A stretch of DNA of 64,000 bases, taken from Phymorhynchus buccinoides. Lineage: Eukaryota > Mollusca > Gastropoda > Neogastropoda > Raphitomidae. This document shows positions 1-11,130 of the stretch, in pieces; the stretch's first letter is position 1, and each line of letters opens with the position of its first letter. The position numbers and the translations under genes are program-made. The DNA lies in the NCBI GenBank assembly GCA_017654935.2, contig CM065690.1, positions 2,871,955 to 2,935,954 on the forward strand. The letters are read 5' to 3'. The notes below the pieces were generated by a model. That model worked only from the letters and a program-made list of their open reading frames with translations, was not told the DNA's origin and searched no databases.

Positions 1-45
1 TCTCTCTCTCTCTCTCTCTCTCTCTCTTCATCTCTCTCGCTCTCG

Positions 46-130
<85 letters not shown>

Positions 131-134
131 CTCG

Positions 135-176
<42 letters not shown>

Positions 177-208
177 CTATATCTCTCTCTCTCTCTCTCT
201 CGCTCTAT

Positions 209-249
<41 letters not shown>

Positions 250-342
250 TCACTCTCTCTCTCTCTCTATCACTCACTCTCTCTCTCTCTCTCTCTTCTG
301 TCTCTCTCTCTCTCTCTCTCTCCTCCCTCTCTCTCTCTCTGA
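1..342. repeat. (CT)n microsatellite, interrupted
   Basis: Almost pure CT dinucleotide with occasional CGCT, CTAT and CACT interruptions. It begins at the window edge, so the true length is unknown. No coding content. Confidence 0.97.
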
Positions 343-356
343 TATTATATATGCTT

Positions 357-835
<479 letters not shown>

Positions 836-1557
836 ATTGCAGCCCAGCTCGCTGCAATAGCAGCTGTACCCCCCCTCCCCCCTCTGCTATCTGGCAGTCA
901 TTGTCGGAAACGACAGACAGGCAACAACAATAGTACCACTTGGTAGCGCAATCCCAGCTAGCAACAATACTCGGCGACCTGAACGTGCGGAGGTGTGGCT
1001 GCGAGTTGGGACTCGGAATGAGCGGCGTGGGACAGACCCCTCCCAAAAAATAAAAACACGCACAAAAACCACCTCAGGCATTTTTTTTAGATTAAGGGGG
1101 AAGCAACAAGCGTTCGTGTTGAACGGCATAAGAAAGAGTTATTTCCCATGACCTTAGTCTCGTTAATAATGTTACTTGGAGTGATGTGGGGTGTGAGTGA
1201 ACCAGTCCTTGATCGTTTGAACAATGACTGAGATTAGTTTGAATTTGGGGACGAGTGGTGGGGGTAGGGGGGGGGGGGGGGTCCCTGGGGTCCGGAACCC
1301 CCCTCCCTCTGCCCCCAAGCTTATGATTACAGTTTTCGGTTTATTCTGGCTAAAAGACTCCAGGGATCATCCCTATGGGTAGAAGCCTTGAACTCTATGG
1401 TAATGCAGCCTACAAGCGCGTTAGCTGAGCACGAGAGCATTACGTGCGTGACCGTTTATTTCACTACCCCGCCACGAGGTTAGCCGCACTCCATCTTCGG
1501 GGGATTTGGAAGGCTGCTGATAATTATTATGCTAGGAGCTTGGGCTGCCACAAGGGC
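836..1557. other. Non-coding spacer, nothing recognised
   Basis: Mixed-composition sequence with a poly-G run at 1269-1281. Short open frames cross it, but none has recognisable domain content or a coding-like extension. I see no RNA gene. Confidence 0.6.
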
Positions 1558-1720
1558 ACTGTCTCTTAACCCGCGACCTATGTAGGTCATTGGACCCCAA
1601 GCGGAACTCCCTACCACCCCCACCCCCCCTTAGGAATCACTGTGTCTTAACCCGCGACCTATGTAGATCCTTGGACCCCCAGTGGAAACCCCTCCCCCCT
1701 CCCCTCAGGAATGACTTTGT
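1558..1720. repeat. Two-copy direct repeat, about 82-bp period
   Basis: The block TCTTAACCCGCGACCTATGTAG appears with TCTTAAC at 1563 and again at 1645, each followed by a GGACCCC tract and a C-rich run. A third partial start (GGAATGACT) follows at about 1708. It is a short degenerate tandem duplication. Confidence 0.75.
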
Positions 1721-1852
1721 CCGTCCCCGGGGCCAATATCACAGTGAGAGTGAGAGCCGCGAGCAATGGATGTTTCTGGGTTAGTAATGACGAGGTTCAG
1801 GAGAGAACAGGAAAGTCCCTCTCTCTTCCCCTTTTCAGTCTCTCACAATGAT

Positions 1853-2090
1853 TCACACACGCACATGCACTCGCACATACATACACACACACACACGCGC
1901 ACACACACACACGCACACACACACACACACACACAACACGCACGCAACACACACACGCGCACGCGCACATGCCCAAAACACACAAGTGTGTGTGTATGTG
2001 TGTATGTGTGTGTATATATCTGTGTGTGTGTGTGTGTGCGTGTGCGTGTGTGTGCGCGTGTGCGTTCGTGCGTGCGTGCGTGCAGACAGA
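1853..2090. repeat. (CA)n tract facing a (GT)n tract
   Basis: An AC/CGCA-rich tract at about 1853-1980 is followed after a few bases by a GT/GCGT tract at about 1984-2085. The two are complementary, so the pair is a long imperfect inverted repeat able to fold. Translations are simple His/Thr or Cys/Val repeats. Confidence 0.9.
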
Positions 2091-2257
2091 GAGACACAAC
2101 AACATTGCTGTTTTCCCATACAGTCCTCATGCAGAAAATAATAGAAAACGAAGAAAAGAAACCAAACATAAATACAAAGAACAACCAAAAGAAAACAAAT
2201 GAGTGAAGAAAATACAATCTTCAGCAAAATAATGGTCTGCCTCCATCTTTCTTTCAG

Positions 2258-2522
<265 letters not shown>

Positions 2523-2525
2523 TAG

Positions 2526-3234
2526 CAGTGGCGTAGGAACGTTTTCATGCCAGGGGGGGCAGGATTGCCAACAAAGGGGGGGGGGGGGGGGCGCAAGCGC
2601 ACGGACAAGACGAATGGATGGATAGGTTAAATTACATGACTTAGTAAATCCTACAAAAATACTTTATTATTGTTATTTTTAAACATAATCATAATCAATG
2701 ATATAAAAAAATCTATGAATGAAATAAAACATGATGTGAATTGAAAGGAGACAACAAAAAAGCATAAAAATACAACCATGTTTGGGGCGGATCAGCCAGT
2801 CATGGAAGAGGGGAGGGGGTAGCTCCAAGTGGTCAGTTGGGGTGGGGTGATGGGTCTGGGGGGATTGCCTCCCAGAAGCTGATGATAATTTGAATGTAAA
2901 AGATGCAATCAAGGCTTCTCGTGAGAGAATAACTGTAGCATGGAACTACAATTTGTCTTCCTCTTTTTCTTTCCATGTTTTGTCTGAGGGGGTGGAACCC
3001 CTGTAACCCCCCTCAAATCCATCTTTGATGCAGTACCAAGTCCATGACAGCAATGTGTAGTGAATGGGCTGAGACTATTAACTCTTTCGTTGTGTCCTTT
3101 CTGGGTTGTTTTGTTCCGTTACAAATGTGTTGGGGGGCAGAGATATATGTCTGCCCCCCCCCCCCCTCCTTGAAGCCAGGGGGGGGGGGGCAGCTGCCCC
3201 CCCTGCCCCCCCCTCCCCCCCCTTCCTACGCCAG

Positions 3235-3236
<2 letters not shown>
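2526..3236. mobile_element. hAT-like non-autonomous element (MITE-like), 711 bp
   Basis: The left end reads CAGTGGCGTAGGAA (2526-2539). The right end, read on the minus strand, is CACTGGCGTAGGAA (3223-3236), one mismatch over 14 bases. CAGTGGCGTA is the classic start of many animal hAT-superfamily terminal repeats, often followed by a G-run as here. There is no transposase inside, only G/C homopolymer runs and short chance frames. GA repeats flank both sides (to 2519 and from 3236), so the element appears inserted in a GA tract. I could not find a clean 8-bp target duplication, which is hard to judge in repetitive flanks. Confidence 0.6.
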
Positions 3237-3292
<56 letters not shown>

Positions 3293-3295
3293 TGA

Positions 3296-3338
<43 letters not shown>

Positions 3339-3360
3339 GAGAGAGAGAGAGAGAGAGAGA

Positions 3361-3407
<47 letters not shown>
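3236..3407. repeat. (GA)n microsatellite
   Basis: GA repeat with a few GTGA and GACGA interruptions, adjoining the right end of the hAT-like element. It is probably the continuation of the GA tract that ends at 2519. Confidence 0.96.
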
Positions 3408-3409
<2 letters not shown>

Positions 3410-3659
3410 CCATGATGACTTAATTAATGAATAACTTTTATTTTCTGAGTATAATAAAGTAAGTATAAATACTTTTTTTCATCCAGTCCTAAAAAAAAGA
3501 GAATGGAAAATAAAATCTAAAACAAAGAATTCAATAAACAAGAAAGGCATGCAAAGCAAAGAAAACGAACACACATTATCATCAAAGCAGGCACATTATC
3601 AATATAAACAGACACATAATAAATTCAGCATTATACATAAATACTTAACACATATGATG

Positions 3660-3768
<109 letters not shown>

Positions 3769-3924
3769 CACAACACAATTGAACACAATTGAACAATTGA
3801 ACACAATTTTAATGTTTCAGGCCTCCGGCCTATAACATAGGAGGTGCGGTGCACACAACAAACGAAATGATAATAAATGTATAATAATTCATATACTAAT
3901 AGGATCAATCATAAATGTTGCTTA

Positions 3925-4351
3925 TTACATCTGAGGCAAGAGTTCTTCTCTTTTCCTCAGTGCATAGTAGATGTACATAGCAACATCTCTAGTAATATAT
4001 ATGTTATCATTCGCAAGTAGTTGTTTAAGTTCGATAGAATCAACATTCGAAAACTGTCTGTGCTTCATTATGTATTTTTCTCTGAGAGGAGTATAAACAT
4101 TGCATCTCAATATAAAACAAAATGCAGTTCATTCTCAATTTGGTTACAGAATGGACATGTTTGAACATTTTCTTTGTATCTAATATTGGTGTTCAGGTCG
4201 TTTATGCCAAGACGAAATCTTGTAAAATGTATTTTAAACTTGTTAACTGTTAAGTAGGCTAAATAGGATTCTGGTTGTAAGAGAGACTTGAATGAATAGT
4301 AAGTACTGAAGCGATCACTTGAATTAAGCTTACTAACCCAATCCTGCTGAT
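3925..4351 (-). pseudogene. LINE C-terminal domain with CPFC...H motif
   Basis: This is the C-terminal end of the LINE polyprotein. It contains TCPFCNQIENELHFVLYC (about 4165-4110), the Cys-x-x-Cys...His...Cys pattern found at the C-terminus of several non-LTR polyproteins and thought to bind nucleic acid. A frame change near 4110 splits it from the final segment, which starts RCNVYTPLREKYIMK and ends at 3925. It is the continuation of the 5528-4896 segment, separated by the inserted retroposon. Not functional as it stands. Confidence 0.75.
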
Positions 4352-4364
4352 AACAATCAACCAT

Positions 4365-4867
4365 TGGCATTTGTGTCCGTTGTGGTTAACAAACTGTCTT
4401 GAGCTAATGCTTTGGTAAATATATGAGTACTCATTATTTTTATTTTTTTTATGTATTAAATAAAGTACAAAAATTGTCATTTATATGTGCTCCTCTCGCA
4501 TATACATAACATATTCACGTCTTTCATAACGCTTATCCAATGCCTCTTCCTTTTTTCGTTTTGTTGTTGTTGTTGTGTGTGTGTTTTTGCTTTGTTTGTT
4601 TTTGAGTTGTTGTTGTTGTGTGTTTTTGGGGTGTGTTTTTTGTGCGTGTGTGTTGTTGTTTTTTGGTTGGTTTTTCTTATTATTCTATTTCTGTATCTGT
4701 ATTGAATGAGTTATTCATTGGATAATCTATTTATTGCTCATCTGCCTGTCTTTATCAAGTTAAAAAAAAAGAATGAATGGATGTATGTTAAAATGTAAAC
4801 TGGATGTATATGTTTGCTTGTGTTTGATTCACTCGTTCATTAAAAAAAAAGTTTGAAAAAAAACCAA
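4365..4867 (+). mobile_element. Retroposon inserted in the LINE, with 13-bp TSD
   Basis: AACAATCAACCAT occurs at 4352-4364 and again at 4868-4880, exactly flanking a 503-bp block that interrupts the LINE C-terminal coding region. The block ends in A-rich sequence (two A-runs, about 4842-4867) next to the right duplicate, as expected for target-primed retroposition in plus orientation. Inside is T/G-rich sequence (TTGTTGTTGTTGTGTG) with no recognisable protein. It is probably a 5'-truncated LINE tail or a SINE; the family is unknown. Confidence 0.8.
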
Positions 4868-4895
4868 AACAATCAACCATCCTTTGCCTGAAGAT

Positions 4896-5528
4896 CTACT
4901 TAAAATATTTAACATTACCAACCCCGTCCGCTAACCAGACATCAGAGAATCCATGTCTGTCAAGATAGCATTTTGTATCATTAGCCCAGTTATGTTGTAT
5001 CGTTCTACCCTCGGTGATGTTCATAAAGCTATTTGTCAAGGAAAGATAGGCTTGCTTGGGGATTCTGTTCAGTTCCATCTGTTGTAAGGAGAACCAGCAA
5101 CTAAGTGCTCTTAGTGTACTGTCTATATAAAGACTATAGCGACCTGTCTCGCCATAAACCATTGCATTTGGCGTTTTGGGACTAACATTTAACAGTTTTT
5201 TACAGGCAAACAATTGGACAGCTTCGATAGTTTTATATTGTGTACTGCCCCATACCTCTGCTGCGTACAATAACATTGGCTTCACCATATTATCAAACAG
5301 TTTAAAGAAGATAGTTGTGTCCATGTTACCTAAGCTCCACATTGTCTTCATGATTTCTATTGTTTTATATTTGGCTCTCCTTGTGAAATCTTCCAACGCT
5401 GTTACAAAAGATAATTTAGTTGTCAGAGTGAAGCCAAGATATTTGTAGCTATTCACTACTTCAATTTGCTCTCTTTTAAAATACCATTTTTCAGATTTAG
5501 ACAAATGCCCCCCTTTTCTAAAAATCAT
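4896..5528 (-). pseudogene. LINE post-RT (thumb/connection) region
   Basis: A 210-residue open segment that continues the reverse transcriptase after a one-base frame change near 5530. It starts with IFRKGG, followed by VVNSYKYLGFTL, the conserved post-RT motif of non-LTR enzymes (x-YLGF/V). The pattern KPMLLYAAEVWG and YGETGRYSLYID follows. It ends at a TAG just before the inserted retroposon. A decayed relative of the same region lies at 34330-34730, which shows that the family has at least two copies here. Confidence 0.85.
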
Positions 5529-5602
5529 AACTTTATTTTATTTAAATTAACTTTTAGACCCAGTTTATCAGACGCTACTTGTAAATTAGTTATTTGGTTT
5601 TG

Positions 5603-6604
5603 TCAACCTGAAGGTGTAGAGGAAATCAAAGCTATATCGTCTGCGAAAAGCAAAAGGAAAATTTCTTTTAAGCCAGGTAGAAATTGAAAACCGTGCTTCC
5701 CTTTATCATTTACTTCCTCTGCCACTTCTGTTATGAGTAAAGAAAAGATCAGGGGAGATAACAAGCACCCTTGCCTTAGGCCGCCTGGGCATTCGAAGAA
5801 CTCCGATATCTCAGAGCCCCATTTCACGCATGATTGAACAGACTTGTATATCCCCTGCATCGTATTTAACATTTTAGTGGATGTTTTTACTTTTTCTAGC
5901 ACTTTCCACAGGCTTTCTCGATTAACTGTATCGAACGCTTTCATGTAATCGATGAAAGCTACGTATAATTTTCCATTTTTACGTTTCTCGTTAATGCATG
6001 TGTTAATCATTGTAACTAAGGAAAAAATATGGTCAATAGTAGAATATGTTTTGCGGAAACCAGCTTGCTCCTCACAAATTTTCTCTTCTTGTTCAGCCCA
6101 TTTGTAAAGTCGCTTGTTAAGAATAGAAGTAAACACTTTACTAACGCAGCTTAGTAATGAAATCCCTCGGTAGTTTCCTGGAGTAGTAGAGTCACCTTTT
6201 TTAAATAGAGGAACTAGGACTGAGCGTGACCATTCAACAGGGTAGTAACCGTTATCGTATAGCCTATTAAACAATTTTACTAAGAAGGGGACAATGAAAT
6301 GAGTAGAACATTTTAAGAACTCACTACTAATATCGTCTAACCCAGACGCTTTCCCTGATTTTAACTTTCTAATTGCGTGCTCAACTTCAGCGTCTGTAAT
6401 GGGTTGGTCTAAATCTGGAATCAAGACAGGATCTTCGGTTTCTAAAAAGGTGTTCTGGGAATTCCCGTTCTCTTCGTTTGACTCGCCTTCATGTAATCGC
6501 CTTTTGACTCGCCTTCGTTTGATATGTTCCAAAAATATTTTCAAAATGCTCTTGCCATACAGAAATAGGAATGTTGGCTGTTTTGCGTGGTTTATGCCTA
6601 ACAC
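5603..6604 (-). pseudogene. LINE reverse transcriptase domain
   Basis: A 333-residue open segment with the main non-LTR RT blocks in order: KLKSGKASGLDDISSEFLK (RT block 1), VLVPLFKKGDSTTPGNYRGI (block 2), EEQAGFRKTYSTIDHIF, FIDYMKAFDTV (block A, first catalytic Asp), GLRQGCLLSPLIF (block B) and FADDIALI (block C, catalytic FADD). The catalytic residues are intact. The frame ends at a TGA just after FADDIALISSTPSG and continues after another frame break at 5528. The enzyme would copy its own RNA at a nicked chromosomal target; this copy lacks the endonuclease and cannot act alone. Confidence 0.9.
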
Positions 6605-6992
6605 CGCGAATTGTGGGCCAGAACTTGCTACTGTTGTTTCTACTATGTAATAGAGTATCTCTTAGTTCACTTTTGTATTGCGTTCTCTTGTTTCTAATTG
6701 TGTCGTTATAAACGTTTCTCTTTACTCTGAATGCAGCCTTGTCTTTAGCCTTTTTCGTGCGCGTACTGTAAGTTAGCGCTCGTCTAGCTGAACGCTTAAG
6801 GTTGCGGCAGGTGACGTCATACCATTTGTTATAAATTGATCTTGCACGTGTCTTTTGTTTTGTTGTGCATCGCATGCAGTCTCCAGCTTCCAGCAGGGTG
6901 GCTGTAAATAGGTTAAGCGCTCCCTCAATATCAAGATTCGCCGCTTCTTCTAAAGCCTGTCTACTTTGGGTGATTTCCATCTGTGCTAACAA
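6489..6992 (-). pseudogene. LINE pre-RT linker segment
   Basis: A 167-residue Lys/Arg-rich segment between the lost endonuclease and the RT. It includes KWYDVTCRNLKRSARRAL and KFWPTIRGVRHKPRKTANI. It overlaps the RT segment in another frame. The change of frame coincides with a direct repeat of GAAGGCGAGTCAAA about 26 bp apart (near 6482-6522), so a small tandem duplication probably caused it. Confidence 0.75.
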
Positions 6993-7029
6993 TAGATGCT
7001 CTTTACTCTGCTCTTTACTTTACTCTGCT

Positions 7030-7045
7030 CTGAGAGAGAGAGAGA

Positions 7046-7089
<44 letters not shown>

Positions 7090-7120
7090 TGATGAGAGAG
7101 AAAAATAGAACGCGAGGAGG

Positions 7121-7157
<37 letters not shown>
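7030..7157. repeat. (GA)n microsatellites
   Basis: Two GA tracts (about 7030-7085 and 7120-7157) separated by a short unique stretch, at the truncated 5' side of the LINE. Confidence 0.95.
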
Positions 7158-7160
<3 letters not shown>

Positions 7161-7229
7161 ATTGATTTAATTTTATGCATAGAGGGTAATAGAGTAAGCA
7201 ATAACATGCTTTTTTTACATCCAGCCCTC

Positions 7230-7372
<143 letters not shown>

Positions 7373-7414
7373 GAACGAACGAAAATTTGTATTTAGGACA
7401 AATAATTAATTATT

Positions 7415-9486
7415 GTGTTAACCCTTTCCTCGCCAGTGCAGCCGCTCTGCACCTCACCGATGTAACAGCCATGTCACTAAAACGCATTGTGTTAACCCTT
7501 TCCTCGCCAGTGCAGCCGCTCGGCACCTCACCGATGTAACAGCCATGTCACTAAAACGCATTGTGTTAACCCTTTCCTCGCCAGTGCAGCCGCTCTGCAC
7601 CTCACCGATGTAACAGCCATGTCACTAAAACGCATTGTGTTAACCCTTTCCTCGCCAGTGCAGCCGCTCTGCACCTCACCGATGTAACAGCCATGTCACT
7701 AAAACGCATTGTGTTAACCCTTTCCTCGCCAGTGCAGCCGCTCTGCACCTCGCTGATGTAACAGCCATGTCACTAAAACGCATTGTGTTAACCCTTTCCT
7801 CGCCAGTGCAGCCGCTCTGCACCTCACCGATGTAACAGCCATGTCACTAAAACGCATTGTGTTAACCCTTTCCTCGCCAGTGCAGCCGCTCTGCACCTCA
7901 CCGATGTAACAGCCATGTCACTAAAACGCATTGTGTTAACCCTTTCCTCGCCAGTGCAGCCGCTCTGCACCTCACCGATGTAACAGCCATGTCACTAAAA
8001 CGCATTGTGTTAACCCTTTCCTCGCCAGTGCAGCCGCTCTGCACCTCACCGATGTAACAGCCATGTCACTAAAACGCATTGTGTTAACCCTTTCCTCGCC
8101 AGTGCAGCCGCTCTGCACCTCACCGATGTAACAGCCATGTCACTAAAACGCATTGTGTTAACCCTTTCCTCGCCAGTGCAGCCGCTCTGCACCTCACCGA
8201 TGTAACAGCCATGTCACTAAAACGCATTGTGTTAACCCTTTCCTCGCCAGTGCAGCCGCTCTGCACCTCACCGATGTAACAGCCATGTCACTAAAACGCA
8301 TTGTGTTAACCCTTTCCTCGCCAGTGCAGCCGCTCTGCACCTCACTGATGTAACAGCCATGTCACTAAAACGCATTGTGTTAACCCTTTCCTCGCCAGTG
8401 CAGCCGCTCTGCACCTCACCGATGTAACAGCCATGTCACTAAAACGCATTGTGTTAACCCTTTCCTCGCCAGTGCAGCCGCTCTGCACCTCACCGATGTA
8501 ACAGCCATGTCACTAAAACGCATTGTGTTAACCCTTTCCTCGCCAGTGCAGCCGCTCTGCACCTCACCGATGTAACAGCCATGTCACTAAAACGCATTGT
8601 GTTAACCCTTTCCTCGCCAGTGCAGCCGCTCTGCACCTCACCGATGTAACAGCCATGTCACTAAAACGCATTGTGTTAACCCTTTCCTCGCCAGTGCAGC
8701 CGCTCTGCACCTCACCGATGTAACAGCCATGTCACTAAAACGCATTGTGTTAACCCTTTCCTCACCAGTGCAGCCGCTCTGCACCTCACCGATGTAACAG
8801 CCATGTCACCAAAACGCATTGTGTTAACCCTTTCCTCGCCAGTGCAGCCGCTCTGCACCTCACCGATGTAACAGCCATGTCACTAAAACGCATTGTGTTA
8901 ACCCTTTCCTCGCCAGTACAGCCGCTCTGCACCTCACCGATGTAACAGCCATGTCACTAAAACGCATTGTGTTAACCCTTTCCTCGCCAGTGCAGCCGCT
9001 CTGCACCTCACCGATGTAACAGCCATGTCACTAAAACGCATTGTGTTAACCCTTTCCTCGCCAGTGCAGCCGCTCTGCACCTCACCGATGTAACAGCCAT
9101 GTCACTAAAACGCATTGTGTTAACCCTTTCCTCGCCAGTGCAGCCGCTCTGCACCTCGCTGATGTAACAGCCATGTCACTAAAACGCATTGTGTTAACCC
9201 TTTCCTCGCCAGTGCAGCCGCTCTGCACCTCACCGATGTAACAGCCATGTCACTAAAACGCATTGTGTTAACCCTTTCCTCGCCAGTGCAGCCGCTCTGC
9301 ACCTCACCGATGTAACAGCCATGTCGCTAAAACGCATTGTGTTAACCCTTTCCTCGCCAGTGCAGCCGCTCTGCACCTCACCGATGTAACAGCCATGTCA
9401 CTAAAACGCATTGTGTTAACCCTTTCCTCGCCAGTGCAGCCGCTCTGCACCTCACCGATGTAACAGCCATGTCACTAAAACGCATT
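7415..9486. repeat. 74-bp satellite array, 28 copies
   Basis: Units start at 7415, 7489 and every 74 bp onward; 28 units end at 9486. The copies are nearly identical, which implies recent amplification or homogenisation. Each unit starts GTG-TTAA-CCCTTTCCTCGCCA and contains the hairpin GTGCAG-CCGCT-CTGCAC. Single-base variants mark individual copies: CTCGGCAC near 7519, CTCGCTGATG near 7751 and again near 9157 (exactly 19 units apart), CTCACTGATG near 8345, CTCACCAGTG near 8764, CACCAAAACG near 8808, CAGTACAG near 8917 and GTCGCTAAAA near 9325. The unit length is not a multiple of three and it has no coding value. Confidence 0.98.
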
Positions 9487-9517
9487 CAATCAGGACCCGT
9501 TATACAATGACTTTTTC

Positions 9518-10028
9518 TTCTTAAAGGTGCACCCTGACGGATGAGATTTTGCCAGAAACACGTCGAGATCACCCTTTTCACAGGATCGGAACACTCACTT
9601 TGCTCTGGTTTCCTAGAAATTAAACCGTCAAAACGGCGATTCCTCCTTGGCGGAGGTGCCGGAGAGAGTAGCCATTTTGGATGGGGTGGGTGGAGGTCAC
9701 TCATTGTGGTTGAAGCGTTTTTTTTTTTTTTTTAGTGCAGTAACAAAAAATTGGAGCTATTTCCTTTGTTGTGAGCGAAACTCCTTTAGATAAACTGTAT
9801 AACATTTAAAAAAATAAATAAATAAAAAGGCTTGTATTGCGAAAATTTCGTGCAAACGATTTGGCAGCCATTCGACACGACAAGGAGGAATCGCCGATTT
9901 GACGGTTTGATTTCTAGGAAACCAGAGCAAAGTGAGTGTTGCAATCTCTATAAAGGGAATGGTGTATTCCTGGTGATCTCGACGTGTTTCTTTGCAAAAA
10001 CTCATCCGTCAGGGTGCCCCTTTTAAAG
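9518..10028. mobile_element. Foldback / long-TIR element
   Basis: The left arm (about 9518-9675) and the right arm (about 9869-10028) are inverted copies. Both carry, in mirrored order, GCACCCTGACGGATGAG, AACACGTCGAGATCACC, CACTCACTTTGCTCTGG, TTTCCTAGAAAT, AACCGTCAAA and GGCGATTCCTCCTT. The right arm has an extra internal piece (AATACACCATTCCCTTTATA on the minus strand). The middle is about 190 bp with a T-run and A-rich sequence and has no transposase. The left arm starts just after the last satellite unit. It is a non-autonomous DNA element of unknown superfamily. Confidence 0.75.
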
Positions 10029-10299
10029 CTAGGAGATAAGGATAGGCCTACTGTTGCACGTGCAACAAATGAATCCCCAGCATTGTAAGCAAAGCTTTTC
10101 TATTCCCAGGTAAGTTTGATGTACACGTTAAGCTAAATATTGGCTGGAGTTGAAAGGGTTTTAAAAGAGTAATGCATAGCGGATGTATGTAGGCCTTCAA
10201 ACAATCTTTGCCTTCAAACTATCTGCCTTCAAACAATCTGCCTTCAAACAATCCAGTAAACATAAAGGGGAAAATGTGAACAAAAGTTATACAATGAAA

Positions 10300-11130
10300 G
10301 AGAACAGTAACAAAATACACAGAATGTAACAGAATACACAGAATGTACAGTATACACAGAATGTAACAGAATACACAGAATGTAACAGAATACACAGAAT
10401 GTAACAGAATACACAGAATGTAACACAATAACAGAATGTAACAGAATACAAAGAATGTAACAAAACACACAGAATGTAACAGAATACACAGAATGTAACA
10501 GAATACACAGAATGTAACAGAATACACAGAATGTAACAGAATACACAGAATGTAACAGAATACACAGAATGTAACAGAATACACAGAATGTAACAGAATA
10601 CACAGAATGTAACAGAATACACAGAATGTAACAGAATACACAGAATGTAACAGAATACACAGAATGTAACAGAATACACAGAATGTAACAGAATACACAG
10701 AATGTAACAAAATACACAAGGTAACATCGAAACAAAATGTAACAGAAGGCACAGAATGTAACAGAATACACAACAGAATACACAGAATGTAAAGAATACA
10801 CATGAATGTAACAAAATACACAGAATGTAACAAATACACAGAATGTAACAAAACTACACCTGAGTAATGTAACAGAATACACAGAATGTAACAGAATACA
10901 CAGGCAGACAGAATACACAAATGTAAGAGAAAACAGAATTTCAACGGTTAATGGTAACAGAATACACAGAATGTAACAGTGTAACAGAATGTTACAGAAT
11001 AAAAATGTAACAAAATACACATTTTGTAACAGAATGTAACAGTCAGAATGTAACAGAATACACAGAATGTAACAACTCTACACAGAATGTAACAGAATAC
11101 ACAGAATGTAACAGAATACACAGAATGTAC
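10300..11130. repeat. 19-bp minisatellite, copy A
   Basis: Tandem GTAACAGAATACACAGAAT units, most regular at about 10450-10710 and more broken on both sides. No minus-strand frame contains a stop in the regular part, so three long overlapping open frames appear; all spell the same 19-residue hydrophobic Cys-rich period and are by-products of the repeat. The same repeat lies in inverted orientation at 41300-42140. Confidence 0.95.

Larger units (their letters stand above)
3770..6995 (-). mobile_element. Non-LTR retrotransposon (LINE), 5'-truncated, interrupted
   Basis: This is one LINE copy read right to left: a pre-RT segment (6992-6489), reverse transcriptase (to 5603), a post-RT region (5528-4896), a C-terminal Cys/His region (4351-3925) and a 3' UTR. 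The 3' end carries a GGCC-rich hairpin (3820-3830) and a short TTGTGTTCAA repeat. The apurinic endonuclease is missing, so the copy is 5'-truncated at about 6995, where GAGCAGAGTAAA and GA repeats begin. Reading is broken by at least two frameshifts, in-frame stops and a 503-bp insertion at 4365-4867. It looks like a fairly young but dead copy. The clade (RTE/CR1/I-like) is not assigned. Confidence 0.85.

Noticed and set aside
7415..9486. CRISPR-like regular repeats
   Set aside because: The 74-bp units are contiguous with no unique spacers, and the context is a eukaryotic genome. It is a satellite.
10219..11020. Long Cys-rich membrane-like open frames (up to 258 codons) on the minus strand
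   Set aside because: All three frames are open and give the same 19-residue period because the 19-bp repeat lacks stops. This is a minisatellite artefact; the same applies to 41114-42443 on the plus strand.
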